Counted from the first letter of the stretch, positions 38,301-48,557 are shown. The stretch is 64,000 nt of DNA from Schistosoma mansoni (GCF_000237925.1 NC_031497.1:24061249-24125248); one strand, 5' to 3'. Program-made: numbers and translations. The notes: generated by a model from the sequence alone, not told the origin.

Positions 38301-39881
38301 TAGCGCTAATACCATGCTACTGTTAAAATGCTTTATAAAGAAGTGGTGAACATACATTAGGCTTATCACTTAACAAATTTTCATTCTCACTTGTACTTAT
38401 TCTTCTTATGTGCAAGATTGTTGTAACCTGTGTATACAATCCATGTAATCCTCACTTAATCAATCCGTTTTCTCCTCCAGAAACTTGATTTGATTTACGT
38501 TTATAATGATTGTGTTAAAGCAGTAGAAGTATTCTATCAGTAGATAGATATTGCTAATGCATTCAGACTGTGAAAAGTAACACTTCAATATCTTTTCAGT
38601 CACAGCCCCTAAATGCCCTGGTACGGCCGAGAATGGCAAGAGTCCGCTCTTCCTCTCGAAATGCTCTCACATGGCCACACGCATATATAGCCTCTGCCAG
38701 GGAAGTCCTACTCACTGCCTTCTCGTGGCCACGGTGTTGTTTATGAAATTGAGAGGACGAAAAGCGAATGTCCGGCGCTTTAACCGCGTTGGTGGACACG
38801 GAAAGTCCACCTAGGGGAGTTGGAAAACCCTCATTCCAAACCAATGGTCCACATGGGCTCCAGTATCCTGAAGGAACGATTGGCGTATGAACCAATTGTC
38901 AGTCACCGGCTACCATGGGACTGCATCTCCTCACGATGCTCCACTGCCTTGTGGACTAGACCTTCAGGTCAAAGGCTGGGGGTGTGGCCCCCTAAGAAAA
39001 CCACCTGCTTCAGTTTGGGCACCTGTGCAGTATCACAGCCCTCACACAAATCAAATGAGATTTGTGTGGCGCATATATATCTGGTGCCGCTTTATACCAA
39101 TATTTATGTGTTTAAATAAATAATTAACAGTTGCATGTCTCTACTGATTCTAACAATCCTTTTTAAACTAAAGTTTTTTGTGCTTATTCTTTTTTGATAG
39201 AATACCCTCTATAATCAAACATTGAAAGAAATATTATTTCTAGTTTTCGAAATGTACGAAATTTCATTCAGTGATTACTCCTATGATGTATTGTGTTACT
39301 TATTTTTTTAGATATACTGGCCTTCAGTATTAATTCCTAAAGGAGATGCAGCAGATACACGTCTGTCTGATGGTCTTGGTGATACACTAATAACACCTAA
39401 GAAGTTATCATTTGCTCGATGTCTACGTATTAGTCTAGAAAAGAATCTTCTTGTTCCATGTAATCTTTTAAAAGATGTTGCTCATGTAGATCCAAACCCT
39501 AACCAAAGTCTATTGGATTCTGTTAACCAATTTGGGTGTTGTATGATATCGAATGCTAATCTAAATGAATCAATTTCCTCAGATGAATTTGTTCCTCTTT
39601 TTATTCGAATGAAAGATAATAAGGCTGCTCTGAAATTGGTACAGTTTGTTAATCTTTCTACTATTCATGGAGTAACAGCACGTATTCTTGAAGGTCCTAG
39701 TGAACAAGCGTACTGTGACAGTATTATCAAATCTAAGGTAAATGCTAGAGAACGTCATCGGACTTCACAATTAAACAGACGTCAAAAACAAAAGTCTTCA
39801 AATCCTCATCCTACATCATCCAGTAATTGTATACTTCCAAGTAATAAGACTGACCACAAGCACATTATATTCGATGAATAA
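26009..39881 (+). CDS. LARP7: LARP7 homologue (7SK/La-related protein), six exons, 592 codons
   Basis: Exons: 26009-26359 (ATG 26107), 26564-26819, 31640-31767, 35292-35489, 37278-37651 and 39312-39881. Every junction has AG/GT ends and all phases agree, giving 592 residues, close to human LARP7. La motif: residues about 15-85 ([19 protein letters not shown] keeps the Q, Y, N, D and F used for UUU-OH binding). RRM1: about 95-200, split between exons 2 and 3 ([17 protein letters not shown] joined to [15 protein letters not shown]). An acidic N/D-rich linker follows (about residues 325-340), then a C-terminal xRRM-like region (about 404-570; [16 protein letters not shown], then [12 protein letters not shown] where LARP7 xRRMs have an EQ-x-Y stretch). 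LARP7 proteins bind the 3' end of 7SK RNA and stabilise the nuclear snRNP that restrains P-TEFb. Introns hold C, P, R, Gypsy and SINE repeats. An upstream 5'-UTR exon is likely because 26009 follows an acceptor. Confidence 0.9.
26564..26819 (+). CDS. LARP7: LARP7 exon, first half of RRM1
   Basis: Acceptor AAACTAG; encodes [17 protein letters not shown] and [20 protein letters not shown]; donor CCTCG|GTATGA. An N/S/D-rich insert lies between the RNP2-like strand and helix 1. Confidence 0.9.
27391..27868 (+). repeat. retroposon-like repeat C (copy C2)
   Basis: Same landmarks as C1 (TAGGGGAGTTGGAAAACCC, AACCACCTGCTTCAGTT) but with the hairpin eroded and an interrupted ATAATAAT tail. LARP7 intron 2, sense orientation. 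Confidence 0.8.
28617..31175 (+). mobile_element. non-LTR retrotransposon, RT to 3' end (copy P2)
   Basis: A mosaic: a short RT piece (28617-28690), then a more continuous element from about 28700. Broken open segments at 29277-29471, 29532-29807 and 29868-30248 give RT regions including [20 protein letters not shown] and [20 protein letters not shown]. The catalytic box reads CTDNIAVF instead of YADD, so it is inactive. The 3' untranslated part and a GTGATTGACTGACC end lie at about 30800-31175. LARP7 intron, sense orientation. Confidence 0.85.
31640..31767 (+). CDS. LARP7: LARP7 exon, second half of RRM1
   Basis: Acceptor TAATTTTAG; frame 2 gives [17 protein letters not shown] with RNP1-like GFAFVEF, then [15 protein letters not shown]; donor CCTACTG|GTAAAT. 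The longest open frame here is a different, meaningless frame. Confidence 0.9.
31935..32830 (+). pseudogene. Ty3/Gypsy integrase remnant
   Basis: Reads, with stops, as the zinc-binding part ([20 protein letters not shown], then [13 protein letters not shown]; the second His of HHCC is lost), an eroded core, then [18 protein letters not shown] and [20 protein letters not shown] (catalytic-core end) and a C-terminal [18 protein letters not shown]. The N-terminal part of the core with its first catalytic Asp is not recognisable. Starts about 170 bp after LARP7 exon 3. Confidence 0.82.
33058..33321 (+). repeat. probable LTR downstream of the integrase remnant
   Basis: Starts TGTTGGAACACACTGATTGG, like the TGTTGGAATGATCC start of the LTR at 44318, at the expected place after a pol end. 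The right boundary (…CATAACA) is approximate, and no target duplication was found. Confidence 0.45.
33701..34241. repeat. long inverted repeat with SINE tail in the loop
   Basis: Left arm 33701-33896 and right arm 34050-34241 are near-identical reverse complements (for example GCTTAATCACTCTGACG versus CGTCAGAGTGATTAAGC), differing at a few bases. The 153-bp loop holds the 3' tail of SINE B (33984-34049) in plus orientation. Lies in a LARP7 intron. Confidence 0.92.
34245..34465 (+). mobile_element. non-LTR retrotransposon P, 3' tail only (copy P4)
   Basis: CTCTGTCTCCCCTCAAACT to GTTGTAGTTGATTGAC matches the 3' end of P2 (30940-31170). Directly abuts the right arm of the inverted repeat. Confidence 0.65.
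34754..35258 (+). repeat. retroposon-like repeat C (copy C3)
   Basis: Full-length family landmarks; ends TTCAAATAAATAAACAAATA. The antisense frame stays open for 105 codons. LARP7 intron, sense orientation. Confidence 0.85.
35292..35489 (+). CDS. LARP7: LARP7 exon 4 (linker)
   Basis: Acceptor ATTTATTAG; encodes a basic stretch ([20 protein letters not shown]); donor GAAT|GTAAGC. Placed in the gene by matching phases on both sides; repeat C3 ends about 40 bp upstream. Confidence 0.82.
35598..36435 (-). mobile_element. RTE-like element, internally deleted (copy R4)
   Basis: Minus-strand order: the family's 5' leader (about 36435-36190), then a jump to the C-terminal region and 3' end (36180-35600). 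The part at 35900-36185 is almost identical to the reverse complement of 9999-10285, private changes included. LARP7 intron, antisense. Confidence 0.8.
36440..37277 (+). other. LARP7 intron sequence, no repeat recognised
   Basis: An open frame at 36713-37015 has no recognisable domain and lies wholly within the intron before exon 5; treated as chance. Confidence 0.5.
37278..37651 (+). CDS. LARP7: LARP7 exon 5 (acidic linker)
   Basis: Acceptor TATACTTAG; encodes [20 protein letters not shown] and then an N4-D3-E-rich acidic stretch coded by AAT/GAT repeats; donor GTTCAG|GTTAGG, phase 0. Confidence 0.85.
37881..38054 (-). mobile_element. SINE family B, 5'-truncated (B3)
   Basis: Tail (AGAAGGGGTTTT on the plus strand), hammerhead and part of the tRNA-like region. 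LARP7 intron, antisense to the gene. Confidence 0.8.
37966..38011 (-). ncRNA. hammerhead ribozyme in SINE B3
   Basis: Stem I GCACTG/CAGTGC, core CTGAGGA, stem II GCCC/GGAC (one mismatch), GAA, stem III ACGG/TCGT (one mismatch), cleavage triplet GTC. The core is intact. Confidence 0.7.
38605..39124 (+). repeat. retroposon-like repeat C (copy C4), full length
   Basis: Best-kept copy with the perfect hairpin GGTGGACACGGAAAGTCCACC (interrupted by one base) near 38790-38812 and TTTAAATAAATAA end. Both strands hold ~99-codon open frames. LARP7 intron, sense. Confidence 0.88.
39312..39881 (+). CDS. LARP7: LARP7 last exon, xRRM-like region
   Basis: Acceptor TTTTTTTAG; opens with [20 protein letters not shown] and ends with a basic, Q/S/N-rich tail; stop TAA 39879-39881. 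AATAAA overlaps the stop codon. Confidence 0.88.
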   Translation: MYWPSVLIPKGDAADTRLSDGLGDTLITPKKLSFARCLRISLEKNLLVPCNLLKDVAHVDPNPNQSLLDSVNQFGCCMISNANLNESISSDEFVPLFIRMKDNKAALKLVQFVNLSTIHGVTARILEGPSEQAYCDSIIKSKVNARERHRTSQLNRRQKQKSSNPHPTSSSNCILPSNKTDHKHIIFDE

Positions 39882-40039
39882 ATTTTCACACGCTTTTTGT
39901 ACATTACTCCGAAATCTATTTTGCATACTAAACTCTAATTTTAAACATATACACAGTAATACTTCTTAAGTTTTTTCACAAGTGATTTTGCTTGAAATAG
40001 TAACTTTACAACGATATACGTGTTTATCAACTCCCAATC

Positions 40040-42853
40040 ATAGCTGCCGTCTTGACATGGTGGTTAGGCTTGCCTTTCGTGATGACTTTACCAAGCTGTA
40101 TTGTCTGAAACACATGTTCCTTTAGGTCCTACCATGCCAGAGAGGTCGTCCGGAGAACATTAAGATTATAAGCGTCAACTTAAGACCGAGGAAGAAATCG
40201 TACTGTTGACTGTAAAGGCGTGTATCAGCAATAAGGTGTTCCCGTCAAATAACCAGCATCTGCAGCGGTTCCGCCTTTTCACAACGAAAGAAAAAGGTTA
40301 GAAAAAGTCGACCCTGATAATTACACTTTATATCACAAATTCCTGTCTTTGGCAGTAAGGCCTTTTAGAGTGCGGAGCTAACACATCAGGTATTTCCCAC
40401 AATCAGTCCATAGGTAACCGGTCTCAAGCAGTTGTCCTTTGGCTTTCGCGATTACGCTTCCAAGTCACTGGACTACCACTAACCCAGTTCTTTTTTCATG
40501 TCCTTTAGGAAGAAATATCCTTTCACGGTGTGGGCGACTGGAAAGTGACAACCGCTCCCACACTTCTATCAGCACTCAGGATCATCTTGCTGACGATCAA
40601 ATCCCTCTCTCACCTCTTAATAGTTCTCCCATCCCCCAAAACAACTCGTATATCTTTGTCGTCACGCGCCACCAATAATGATGATTTGAGTTCACGAAAT
40701 GTTACGCCCGGTCTCCTGAAACCCTCTCTAAACTACATGTTGGAGCTCTTAATGTTTGAAACTTCTGTCAGATAGTGCAACCGGCTTCTTTATCTAGGAC
40801 TCTAAAATATCAAGCCATCGATATATACTGTATCTCCGAAACGCCCATACAGGATCCAAGTGCAGTTCATTTAATATCACCTTGTCAGTGTAAAAACTCG
40901 ATACGACTTACGGTTCGAGCACCTGAATACCCCACTACTACTTGCCAGGACCTCACTAGTGTAGGTATAGCATTAAGTTCAGAAACAGGACAAGCCCTGT
41001 TAGATTGGATTCCTATAGATAATCGCCTGTTCACTGTCTGACTAAACAGGACAGTTAGAATTCAAAAAGATAAGGACACGCGCCGCTACGCTCCCACCGA
41101 CTGCAGGTCAGATGAGGTTAAAGATACATTTTATCGAAAGCTGTCCAATCTCCCACTAAAAGCCAAGCGCTCGGATGTAGTAATAGTGGCAGGTGGTTAT
41201 ATTCATCAAAAACGTAAATTAAGCCAAATCAAGAGGCACTAAAGCGGATCTGACGTTGCTGCAGGTTAGTCGACAGATAATTGCGACCGTTTGTCGCAAC
41301 TATGATGGGGTAACTTTATTTCTGATAAAAGTCAATTTTAAACATAAGGAGAAACGTTATCTGACGTGGCAACTTACACCATCGATGAACTCAAACAGAT
41401 TATATTTCCACTAGCCACTGTTAAAGGGACCCGATAGGTAACTCTCTCATCTTAAAGCACATGTTTAGACTTGGTTCATGATCTAGTTCGATTACGTATA
41501 TACCTATCTTACTGGATATAGAAAAGCCACAGCAAGAAAACGCCTTTGAGTTCAATTTAAGGATGAAAATGTTCAGAACATATTTCAGGAATAACTAGAG
41601 AACCAGTTAATCAACCGTGAAATGATCGTAAGAAGTGGTAGGTAGAGAAAGCAGAAGAGATGGGAGGGGCAGCACCGATGTGACAGTAGACAACTGCCCA
41701 AATTTATCAAGTTAACAGGTATGAGAAATCACACTGTGAGTGAAACTATCTCAAAAGAAGACGAGACTGTTATTCACTGTCAATCCAGGATATTGAACCG
41801 ACGTGCAGAACACTTTAGGGAACGGTTCAACCGGTCTTTAGCTACACTTTGGTTACCCACTATCTGGCAAACTGATGTAAGTCCTCTACTCTTAGTGAGG
41901 TTGAAAAAATTGTAAGCGATGTAAAGCTAGTCAGAGCAGCAGAGCCTTAAATACCGTCCCCTGAGATTTCTAAGGATGGTAGCAGTTAGATTAACTGAAA
42001 TTTTGGCTAAAATCTGGGAAGTGAACGTAATCCCATCTGACTGGTTTCGACTGTTGATCGTCCCAGTCTATGAGGAAGCACGAAACTTCTCTTGTGACAA
42101 TCACAGAGGAATCAATTTAACTAAAGCAATGTCTAAAATATCAGTCTCAATAATATTTCGACGTCTGACTAGAGCTCGTGAAGATCAAACCCGAAGAAAG
42201 CAGGCCATTTTCAGATCTGGAAGTATAATCCAAATATTCACCCTTCGATAGATTCTGGAACATGGACATACTTTTCGACGTCCGACCATAGTTGTATTCC
42301 TCGATCTCAAGATGGCGTTCAACTGCATTGGTTGTGAGGTCCTGTGGCAGTATCTGTCATTGAAAGGCGTACCAAGGAAGTACACTAACATTGTACTGGC
42401 TTTCTACTCGAACACTACTGGTCGAGTCAGAGCTGATGGCGAACTGTCATCGGAATTGGTTGCTCCAAGTGGTGTTCGTCAGGGTTGTTCGCTTTCCTCA
42501 CTTTTATTTAGCTTCGTCATAGACATGCGTCAAGAGATAACACTTTCACCGTCTGACCTTTCGAAGATTGATCTTCCATTAGGAGATTCACTTGTTGGCT
42601 TAGAATGTACAGACAATATAGCTGTGTTTGATGAATATGCTGACGAACTGCAGTCTTCCGATCACCTTAAACAACAATGCGAGAATGTTTGAGATGCGGT
42701 TCTCTTCCTCTAAACGTCAAGTACTACTTCGGGATTGGCTTTAGTCATCACCTGAGTTAATGATAGGGAGTGGGGTAGCTTGACGCATCGACCGCTTCAC
42801 TTATGTTAGAGTCTTATTAGCCCTGACGGTCTGGTGTTCGACTAAGTCTCGAC
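40040..42853 (+). mobile_element. non-LTR retrotransposon with APE endonuclease (copy P3), 3'-truncated
   Basis: From a 5' leader (CGTCTTGACATGGTGGTTAGG) through a decayed endonuclease region (40770-41200: IDIYCISETPIQDPS, TSVGIALSSETGQALLDWIP, RYAPTDCRSD, RSDVVIVAGG, a pattern of AP-endonuclease-type domains) to the RT region. From about 41640 to 42853 it is nearly identical to P2 (29193-30408). The copy stops abruptly at 42853, joined to gag sequence. Confidence 0.85.
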
Positions 42854-44317
42854 TTATTAGTGGCGACGGGAAAAACTACAATGAGTTTTTCTTTGGAGCA
42901 ACTAGAAGCTTATATGGAGCGTCAAGATAAGCGGTTTTTTGAACAGTCTCAAATCAAAATCATGGAAGCCCTTATACAGAAATTATGCATGTTCCAACAA
43001 AACTCTGCTTCTGGTGAATTACAAGTATCCCATACTGATTCACTCATTAATGCAATCCATGAATTTAATTTTGTTGGTGTAGCTGGTGTTACTTTTGACT
43101 CTTGGTTTAAGAAATATGAAGATTTGTTCCGTATTGATCTATGCAGACTGGCTGACGCTTCAAAAGTCAGAATACTTCTAAGAAAACTTGGGACTACGGG
43201 ACATGAACGCTATAGTAAATTTATTCTTCCGAAGAACCCACGAGACTTTAGTTTTGATAAAACAATTCAAACTCTGTCTCAAATCTTTGGAGAACAGTCA
43301 TCTCTATTTAATATCCGTTACCAGTGCTTTAAAATAACGAAAGAATCAGAAGATTAGTAAGTGAAACGTGCAGGAATTGTGAACCGAGAATGTGAGAGGT
43401 TCAAATTGTCTTCCATGACTGAAGACCAGTTTAAATGCCTGGTATTTGTCTGTAGCCCGCGTTCACCCAAGGATGCTGACATGCGATCGAGAATTCTAAG
43501 CAAGCTTGAACATTGTCCCAAAGTGACCCTTCAGGAAGTAACTACTGAATGTCAAAGATTAATGAATTTGAAGCATGATACCTCGATGGTAGAGAACGCT
43601 AACCAGTTCCTCTGTCATTGCTGTCGAGAGAAAAGTCTTACAAGGTTCCAGCATGCAGAATTATCGTAATGACAGTGGCAAACTATCATCTCCATGCTGG
43701 TTATGTGGCGGTTGGCATTTCAAAATGTTTTATCCGTTTAAAAATCATCGTTGTACCACGTGTTCCAGAAAAGGACACAGAAAGTCATTGCAAAAGCCGG
43801 AAACGCCGTCAACCTAAAGTTTATTCTTAAAGATTGAAGCCACGTACAGCTAAAGTGATGATAGCTGTTAACAGAACCGGCTCCCATAATCGTAGAAAGT
43901 ATGTTTCCCTCAAGATTAATGGGTATGATGCCCGCTTACAGCTAGACACAGCTTCCGATATAACACTTATAAACAGGAGAACGTGGGAGAAAATCGGGAG
44001 ACCGAGAATATATTCAACTCATCAATCAGCACATAGTGCAACCGGGGTAATTCTAAACATTGCTGGTGAGATTCATTGTGAAATCACAGTCAAAGAGTTT
44101 ACGGCGAAGAAAGTAATATTTTTGACAGAACTTCAATCACTCGACTTATTGGGGCTTGATTGGATAGAAAGGTTGAAATTATCAGAACGTCCCATAATCT
44201 CTATCTGTAACAACGTCAGTATGTCGAAAATTGAGGATTCAACATTGTTTCGTGGGGGAGGACAAAGTCGGCAAATGCAGTCTGGATACCAACCCCGAAT
44301 TTTCAAAAAAGGGGAGG
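42854..44317 (+). pseudogene. Ty3/Gypsy gag and protease, pol missing
   Basis: Gag reading starts near 42860 (MSFSLEQLEAYMERQDKRFF; FDSWFKKYEDLFRID), is stopped by TAG-TAA at 43355-43360, and continues in the same frame (GIVNRECERFKLSSMTEDQF) to 43669. A zinc-knuckle region follows in another frame (CTTCSRKGHRKSHC, near 43750-43800). A retropepsin-like protease (43834-44328) has the active-site-type DTASDITLI and later LLGLDWI. RT, RNase H and integrase are absent: a polypurine tract (AAAAAAGGGGAGG, 44305-44317) and LTR come directly after the protease. No 5' LTR is present. Confidence 0.85.
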
Positions 44318-44603
44318 TGTTGGAATGATCCTGAAAATTTCTCGCAATAGACATGACAAGCCCAGGAAACATTAAGAAGTATTTTGTCCAATCAGCGTTT
44401 GATTAGAAGTTTTGCTAGAAAATTGAGAGTATCTTAAAATAGAATTGCAACCAAAGAACGACGTTTGTGATATATGGATTAATAAATGACGAAATATGTG
44501 GTTTAGCTCCTCTAGGTTTGTTTAGAGGACTATGTAATTATCGGAACTATACTTTTCTCACCATATTATTTAAACAATTATTAATAAATATATTTTTTGG
44601 ACA
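44318..44603 (+). mobile_element. 3' LTR of the gag-protease element
   Basis: TGTTGGAATGATCC to TTTTTTGGACA, 286 bp, immediately after a polypurine tract; contains ATTAATAAATGACG with a poly(A)-like AATAAA. Confidence 0.75.
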
Positions 44604-44611
44604 GGTAATGG

Positions 44612-44735
44612 CTATCGCGGCTTAATGGTCTAGTGGTGTGTGTGAACTTCACTGGGAATCTTAATACTGGGATGCAGATACATTCAGATAAGATGTCCAG
44701 GATAGAAATAAAGGTGCCTCCAGGATTCCACTATT
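44612..44735 (+). mobile_element. highly diverged SINE family A-like copy (A9)
   Basis: tRNA-like A-box stretch (GCTTAATGGTCTAGTGG) followed by a decayed match to the Sm-alpha hammerhead flank (GGGATGCAGATACATTCAG, CCAGGATTCCACT). The ribozyme core is gone. Confidence 0.5.
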
Positions 44736-44846
44736 CTAAATAATGTAATCCAAACAATTTTAAACCATTAGATTTATTTCCTTGGAAGCTTTTTCAATTT
44801 CAAGTTAGCTTCCATCACTTGATATCAGCTTTTAAAAAATAACTAT

Positions 44847-45966
44847 CGTGCACTGACCGAATCGCGACACTACGGATCACCGTGGAAAAATCATTTGAGT
44901 GGAACTCGTCACTATACATCAACTTTATTGACTATAAGAAGGCGTTTAACAGTGTGGACTCGAAAACATTATGGAATATTCTTCGACACTGGAGCTCCTG
45001 TGAAGATTGTCAACATCATCCAGAACTCATAGGACGAACTACAGTGCAAAGTGGTGCATGGAGGACAGCCGACAGATGCCTTTCTAGTAGTGACCGGGGT
45101 TAGACAAGGCTGTCTACTCTCCTCCTTCCTCTTTCTTCTGGTGATTGACTGGATTATCAATACTTGGACATCTGAGGGGAAACACAGAATACAATGGACA
45201 TCTCAGAATCAATTAGAAGATTCGGACTTCGCAGATGACCCAGCCTTCCTATCTCATACACACAAACAAATACAAACGAAGACAACAAATGTAGCAGCAG
45301 CCCCTGCATCAATAGACCTCAACATACACAAAGGAAAAAGCAAGATTCTCAAGTATAACACAGAGAACGCCAAGCTAATCACACTTGAAGGCGAAACCCT
45401 GGAAGATGTGAAAACATGTACCTGAGAAGTATCATTGATGAATAAGGAGGATCTGATGCAGATGAGAAGGCGACGATCGTCAAAACAAGGACCGCATTCC
45501 TATAATTGAAGAACATATGAGACTCAAAACAACTGTCAATTAACTTCAAAGTGAGAATCTTCAATACGAACGTCAAGATAATCCTACTGTACGGATCTGA
45601 AACCTGGAGAACTACTACAACCATCATCAAAATGGTACAAGTATTTATAAACAGTTGTCCACTCAAAATACTCAACATTCACTGGCCGGATACTATCATC
45701 AACAGCCTACTGTTGGAGAGAACAAATCAGCTTCCAACTGAAGAAGAAGTTGGAAAAAGACATTGGAAGTGGATCGAACATACATTGAAGAAATCACCAA
45801 TCTCAATCACGAGGCAAGCTTTAAAGTGGAATCTTGAAAGGAAGATGAAAAGATGAATGTTAACGGGAAAGAACTGCAAAGGATTACCTAGGACAGAGTT
45901 GGATGGAGAATGATGGTGGGCGGCCTATGCTTTTCCACGAGGGCTAACAGGCGTAAGTAAGTAATA
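44847..45966 (+). mobile_element. RTE-like non-LTR retrotransposon, RT to 3' end (copy R5)
   Basis: RT fingers (EWNSSLYINFIDYKKAFNSVD), TGVRQGCLLSSFLFLLVIDW, catalytic box DFADDPAFLSH (both Asp kept), then the C-terminal region and a GTAAGTAAGTAATAAAG end. Frameshifts and stops break it. Confidence 0.87.
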
Positions 45967-46063
45967 AAGTACTGGATAAGTGTTTGGTCGTAGTTTAAGA
46001 TTTCTCATTAGGTGTATATATAAATGTTTCAGAGATCCAAATATTTCTTTAAAAAATTTGGAG

Positions 46064-46400
46064 TGGTGCTGAAAACGCCGGGAAACATTTTATCCAATCA
46101 GCATTCAATAGAAGTTTCTCGGAAGCGCCTAAGAGCGAACTTTTAATTGTTACATTTCTGATTGGATGATTGCCTCACCTTCTGCTATGTTTAGTATGGT
46201 TCCAGAAGCTCAAGGCCATCCGAAATACTATAAATACCCTCGATTTTCTGTACGTAAATGAACCTAGGAATAAGGCAGTCTTATTAGATTTTACGCCTTT
46301 TTTTTGTGTTCAAGTTGCCGTTCCTTTAGAAGACTTATCAACTAGTTTAGAAGGAAGAAAAACCGTATTTTCTAGATTTTTAGTATTTTGGGGATCAACA
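46064..46400 (+). repeat. probable solo LTR, another Gypsy-type family
   Basis: Starts TGGTGCTGAAAACGCC, ends GGGGATCAACA. Shares AAACATTxTxTCCAATCAGC with the LTR at 44318 and has TACTATAAATACC (TATA-like, near 46226) followed by GAATAAGG. No target duplication seen. Confidence 0.5.
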
Positions 46401-46737
46401 TGCTACAACTTCATAAGCTATGGACAACTGTAGCAAGTTGTTTCATAAGTTTGAAAGTCTCGGTTTCTGAAACTTGACTTATCATTTTATTTCGAAATAG
46501 GTGATCTTAACATCAATTTTTCAATTATTCACATTGATATAGTCTCATAGATAAACATTCTGCGGTTTCTTTCAACTTCTTCGTTTGTACTGGTCAAGGA
46601 CTATGAATGAAACACAAACTATGTCCTGTCTTGAGACATTTTACCAATTTTCTATCCTATACAGGATTCAAATATAAAAAAAAGTTTCCTAACGATATAG
46701 AGCTCTGTAAAAGTTAGAAACAAACTGAATATACTAG

Positions 46738-46982
46738 TTTCATAGTCGAAAGTGTGAGTCAATTGAAGCTAGACCACCAGGGAAAACCTGGAAGCACTGG
46801 ACGGCCGTTTCGTCCTATTGTGGGAATCCTCAACAGTGCGCATCCACGACCTCACCTCGCGAGATCCGAACCCAGGCAAGGTCGTCCAGTGCTTCCAGGT
46901 TTTCTCTGGTGGTCTAGCTTCAATTGACTCTTTTTCAACTGTGAAAATACTAAATCTCCACAAAACCCCTCCTGATAATAAG
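46738..46982 (-). mobile_element. SINE family B fold-back copy (B4)
   Basis: Minus-oriented tail, hammerhead and B-box region (46738-46875), then plus-oriented tail (46879-46982). The hammerhead core has C3 changed to T (TTGAGGA), so it should be inactive. Confidence 0.8.
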
Positions 46983-46984
46983 TA

Positions 46985-47297
46985 TACGATCTCATGAAAT
47001 TGATTAAGTTGTAAAGTGTTTCTTGTTTAAGATAATGCGATTACTGTTCTACCAAATTCTAATCTTCTGAATTCCTCATGTCCCTATCCTTTTTCTCTTT
47101 CCAAATTTATTTCACTGTATTATACTACTTCAATAACATATTCAAACCCTAATCTTTCACATAATGCTTATACTCTTACTACCTCTACCACTATGGGATC
47201 TGAATCAACAACTGCATCTCTGTGCTAATGTGGTATGGCAACTCGAACTGATGTACACACGTAAGAAGTTCTACGCTGTGACTGACTGACTGAGTTA
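46985..47297 (+). mobile_element. non-LTR retrotransposon P, 3' tail (copy P5)
   Basis: TACTACCTCTACCACTATGGG to GCTGTGACTGACTGACTGAG matches the 3' end of P2, with a short (TGAC)n end. Confidence 0.65.
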
Positions 47298-47805
47298 TTT
47301 TCATCTCCATTTGAGACTTTTCAGTAATAATTACCGATTACCCTATACAGGATATAAATATTATACCGTCCAGTTTCTCGTTGAGTACGATGTCATGAAA
47401 TCGTATGACGGTAATCCAATAAAATACATTTTCAATAATCTAAGTCAATAATTCCTTTACCTTATTCATCAGCTACGAAGAGGGTACAAAAGGATTTCTT
47501 GATTATCCTATTGTATCTTTCCCTATAGTTTGCAACGTAAAGTCCTATTTATGAAAAAAATAAAATTTAACCTGTTATATTGTATGCTTGTGTATATACA
47601 AGCAATTTACTGTTCTTTTCTAAGGATCCCTATGTCCATATATTAAATCAATTAGTATTTCTCTAGTGTTCCTCTTACTTTTAGAAATTGAGAATCCAGC
47701 CTTTTGAAAGTTCAGATAGTAAACGAACTAACATAATTAACAATCAAGTCTGTCATCTGAATATTAACTTTAGAGTAATTAAATGTAAACTAGTAAATAG
47801 AGTTT
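47298..47805. other. no gene recognised
   Basis: AT-rich spacer without a supported feature. Confidence 0.4.
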
Positions 47806-48250
47806 TATTTATTTATTTGAACACATAAATATTGGTACAGTGCCCAAACTGAAGCAGGTGGTTTTCTTAGGGGTCCACACCCCGGAGCCATTGACCTAAA
47901 GATCTGATCCACAAGGCAGTGGAGCATCGTGAGGACATGCATTCCCATGGTAGACGGTGACTGACAATTGGTTCATACGCCAATCGTTCCTTCAGGATAC
48001 TGGAGCCCATGTGGACCATTGGTTTGGAATGAGGGTTTTCCAACTCCCCTAGGTGGACTTTCCGTGTCCACCAACGCGGTTAAAGCGCTGGACATTCGCT
48101 TTTCGTCCTCTCAATTTCGTAAACAACACCGTGGCCACGAGAAGGCAGTGAGTAGAACTTCCCTGGCAGAGGCTATATATGCGTGTGGCCATGTGAGAGC
48201 ATTTCAAGATTGAGAGCGGATTCTTGCCATTCTCGGCCGTACCAGGGCGT
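47806..48250 (-). repeat. retroposon-like repeat C (copy C5), internally deleted
   Basis: Lacks the usual segment between the AAATAAATAA tail and the CCTGCTTCAGTT block, otherwise close to C4. The plus-strand frame (antisense of the repeat) is open for 81 codons. Confidence 0.82.
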
Positions 48251-48557
48251 TTGGCGGCAGTAAATAGAGTACACTTTTTTCCCATGCATCATTACAATGA
48301 TTGCCAATAGTTTATGTATATATTTCATGATCAAACTTTAAACATTGTTGATTGTTAACAAAACAGGTTAGTGATGAAATATATATATAATTTAAGTCTG
48401 TATTGCTAGTGATCATCCAATAAATTAGGTTCTACGGATTCATCGCGATCGCTTCAGCAAACCGGAGAGCGATTGTACTATTCTGCATCAATATTTGTTC
48501 TGTCTTTATTTAAATTCATAAAGGGAACTAACTGAATGACATAAAGTGTGACTGGAA

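Noticed and set aside
38596-39119. ~99-codon open frames on both strands, considered as host genes
   Set aside because: They lie wholly inside repeat C4 and recur in all the other copies of that repeat.
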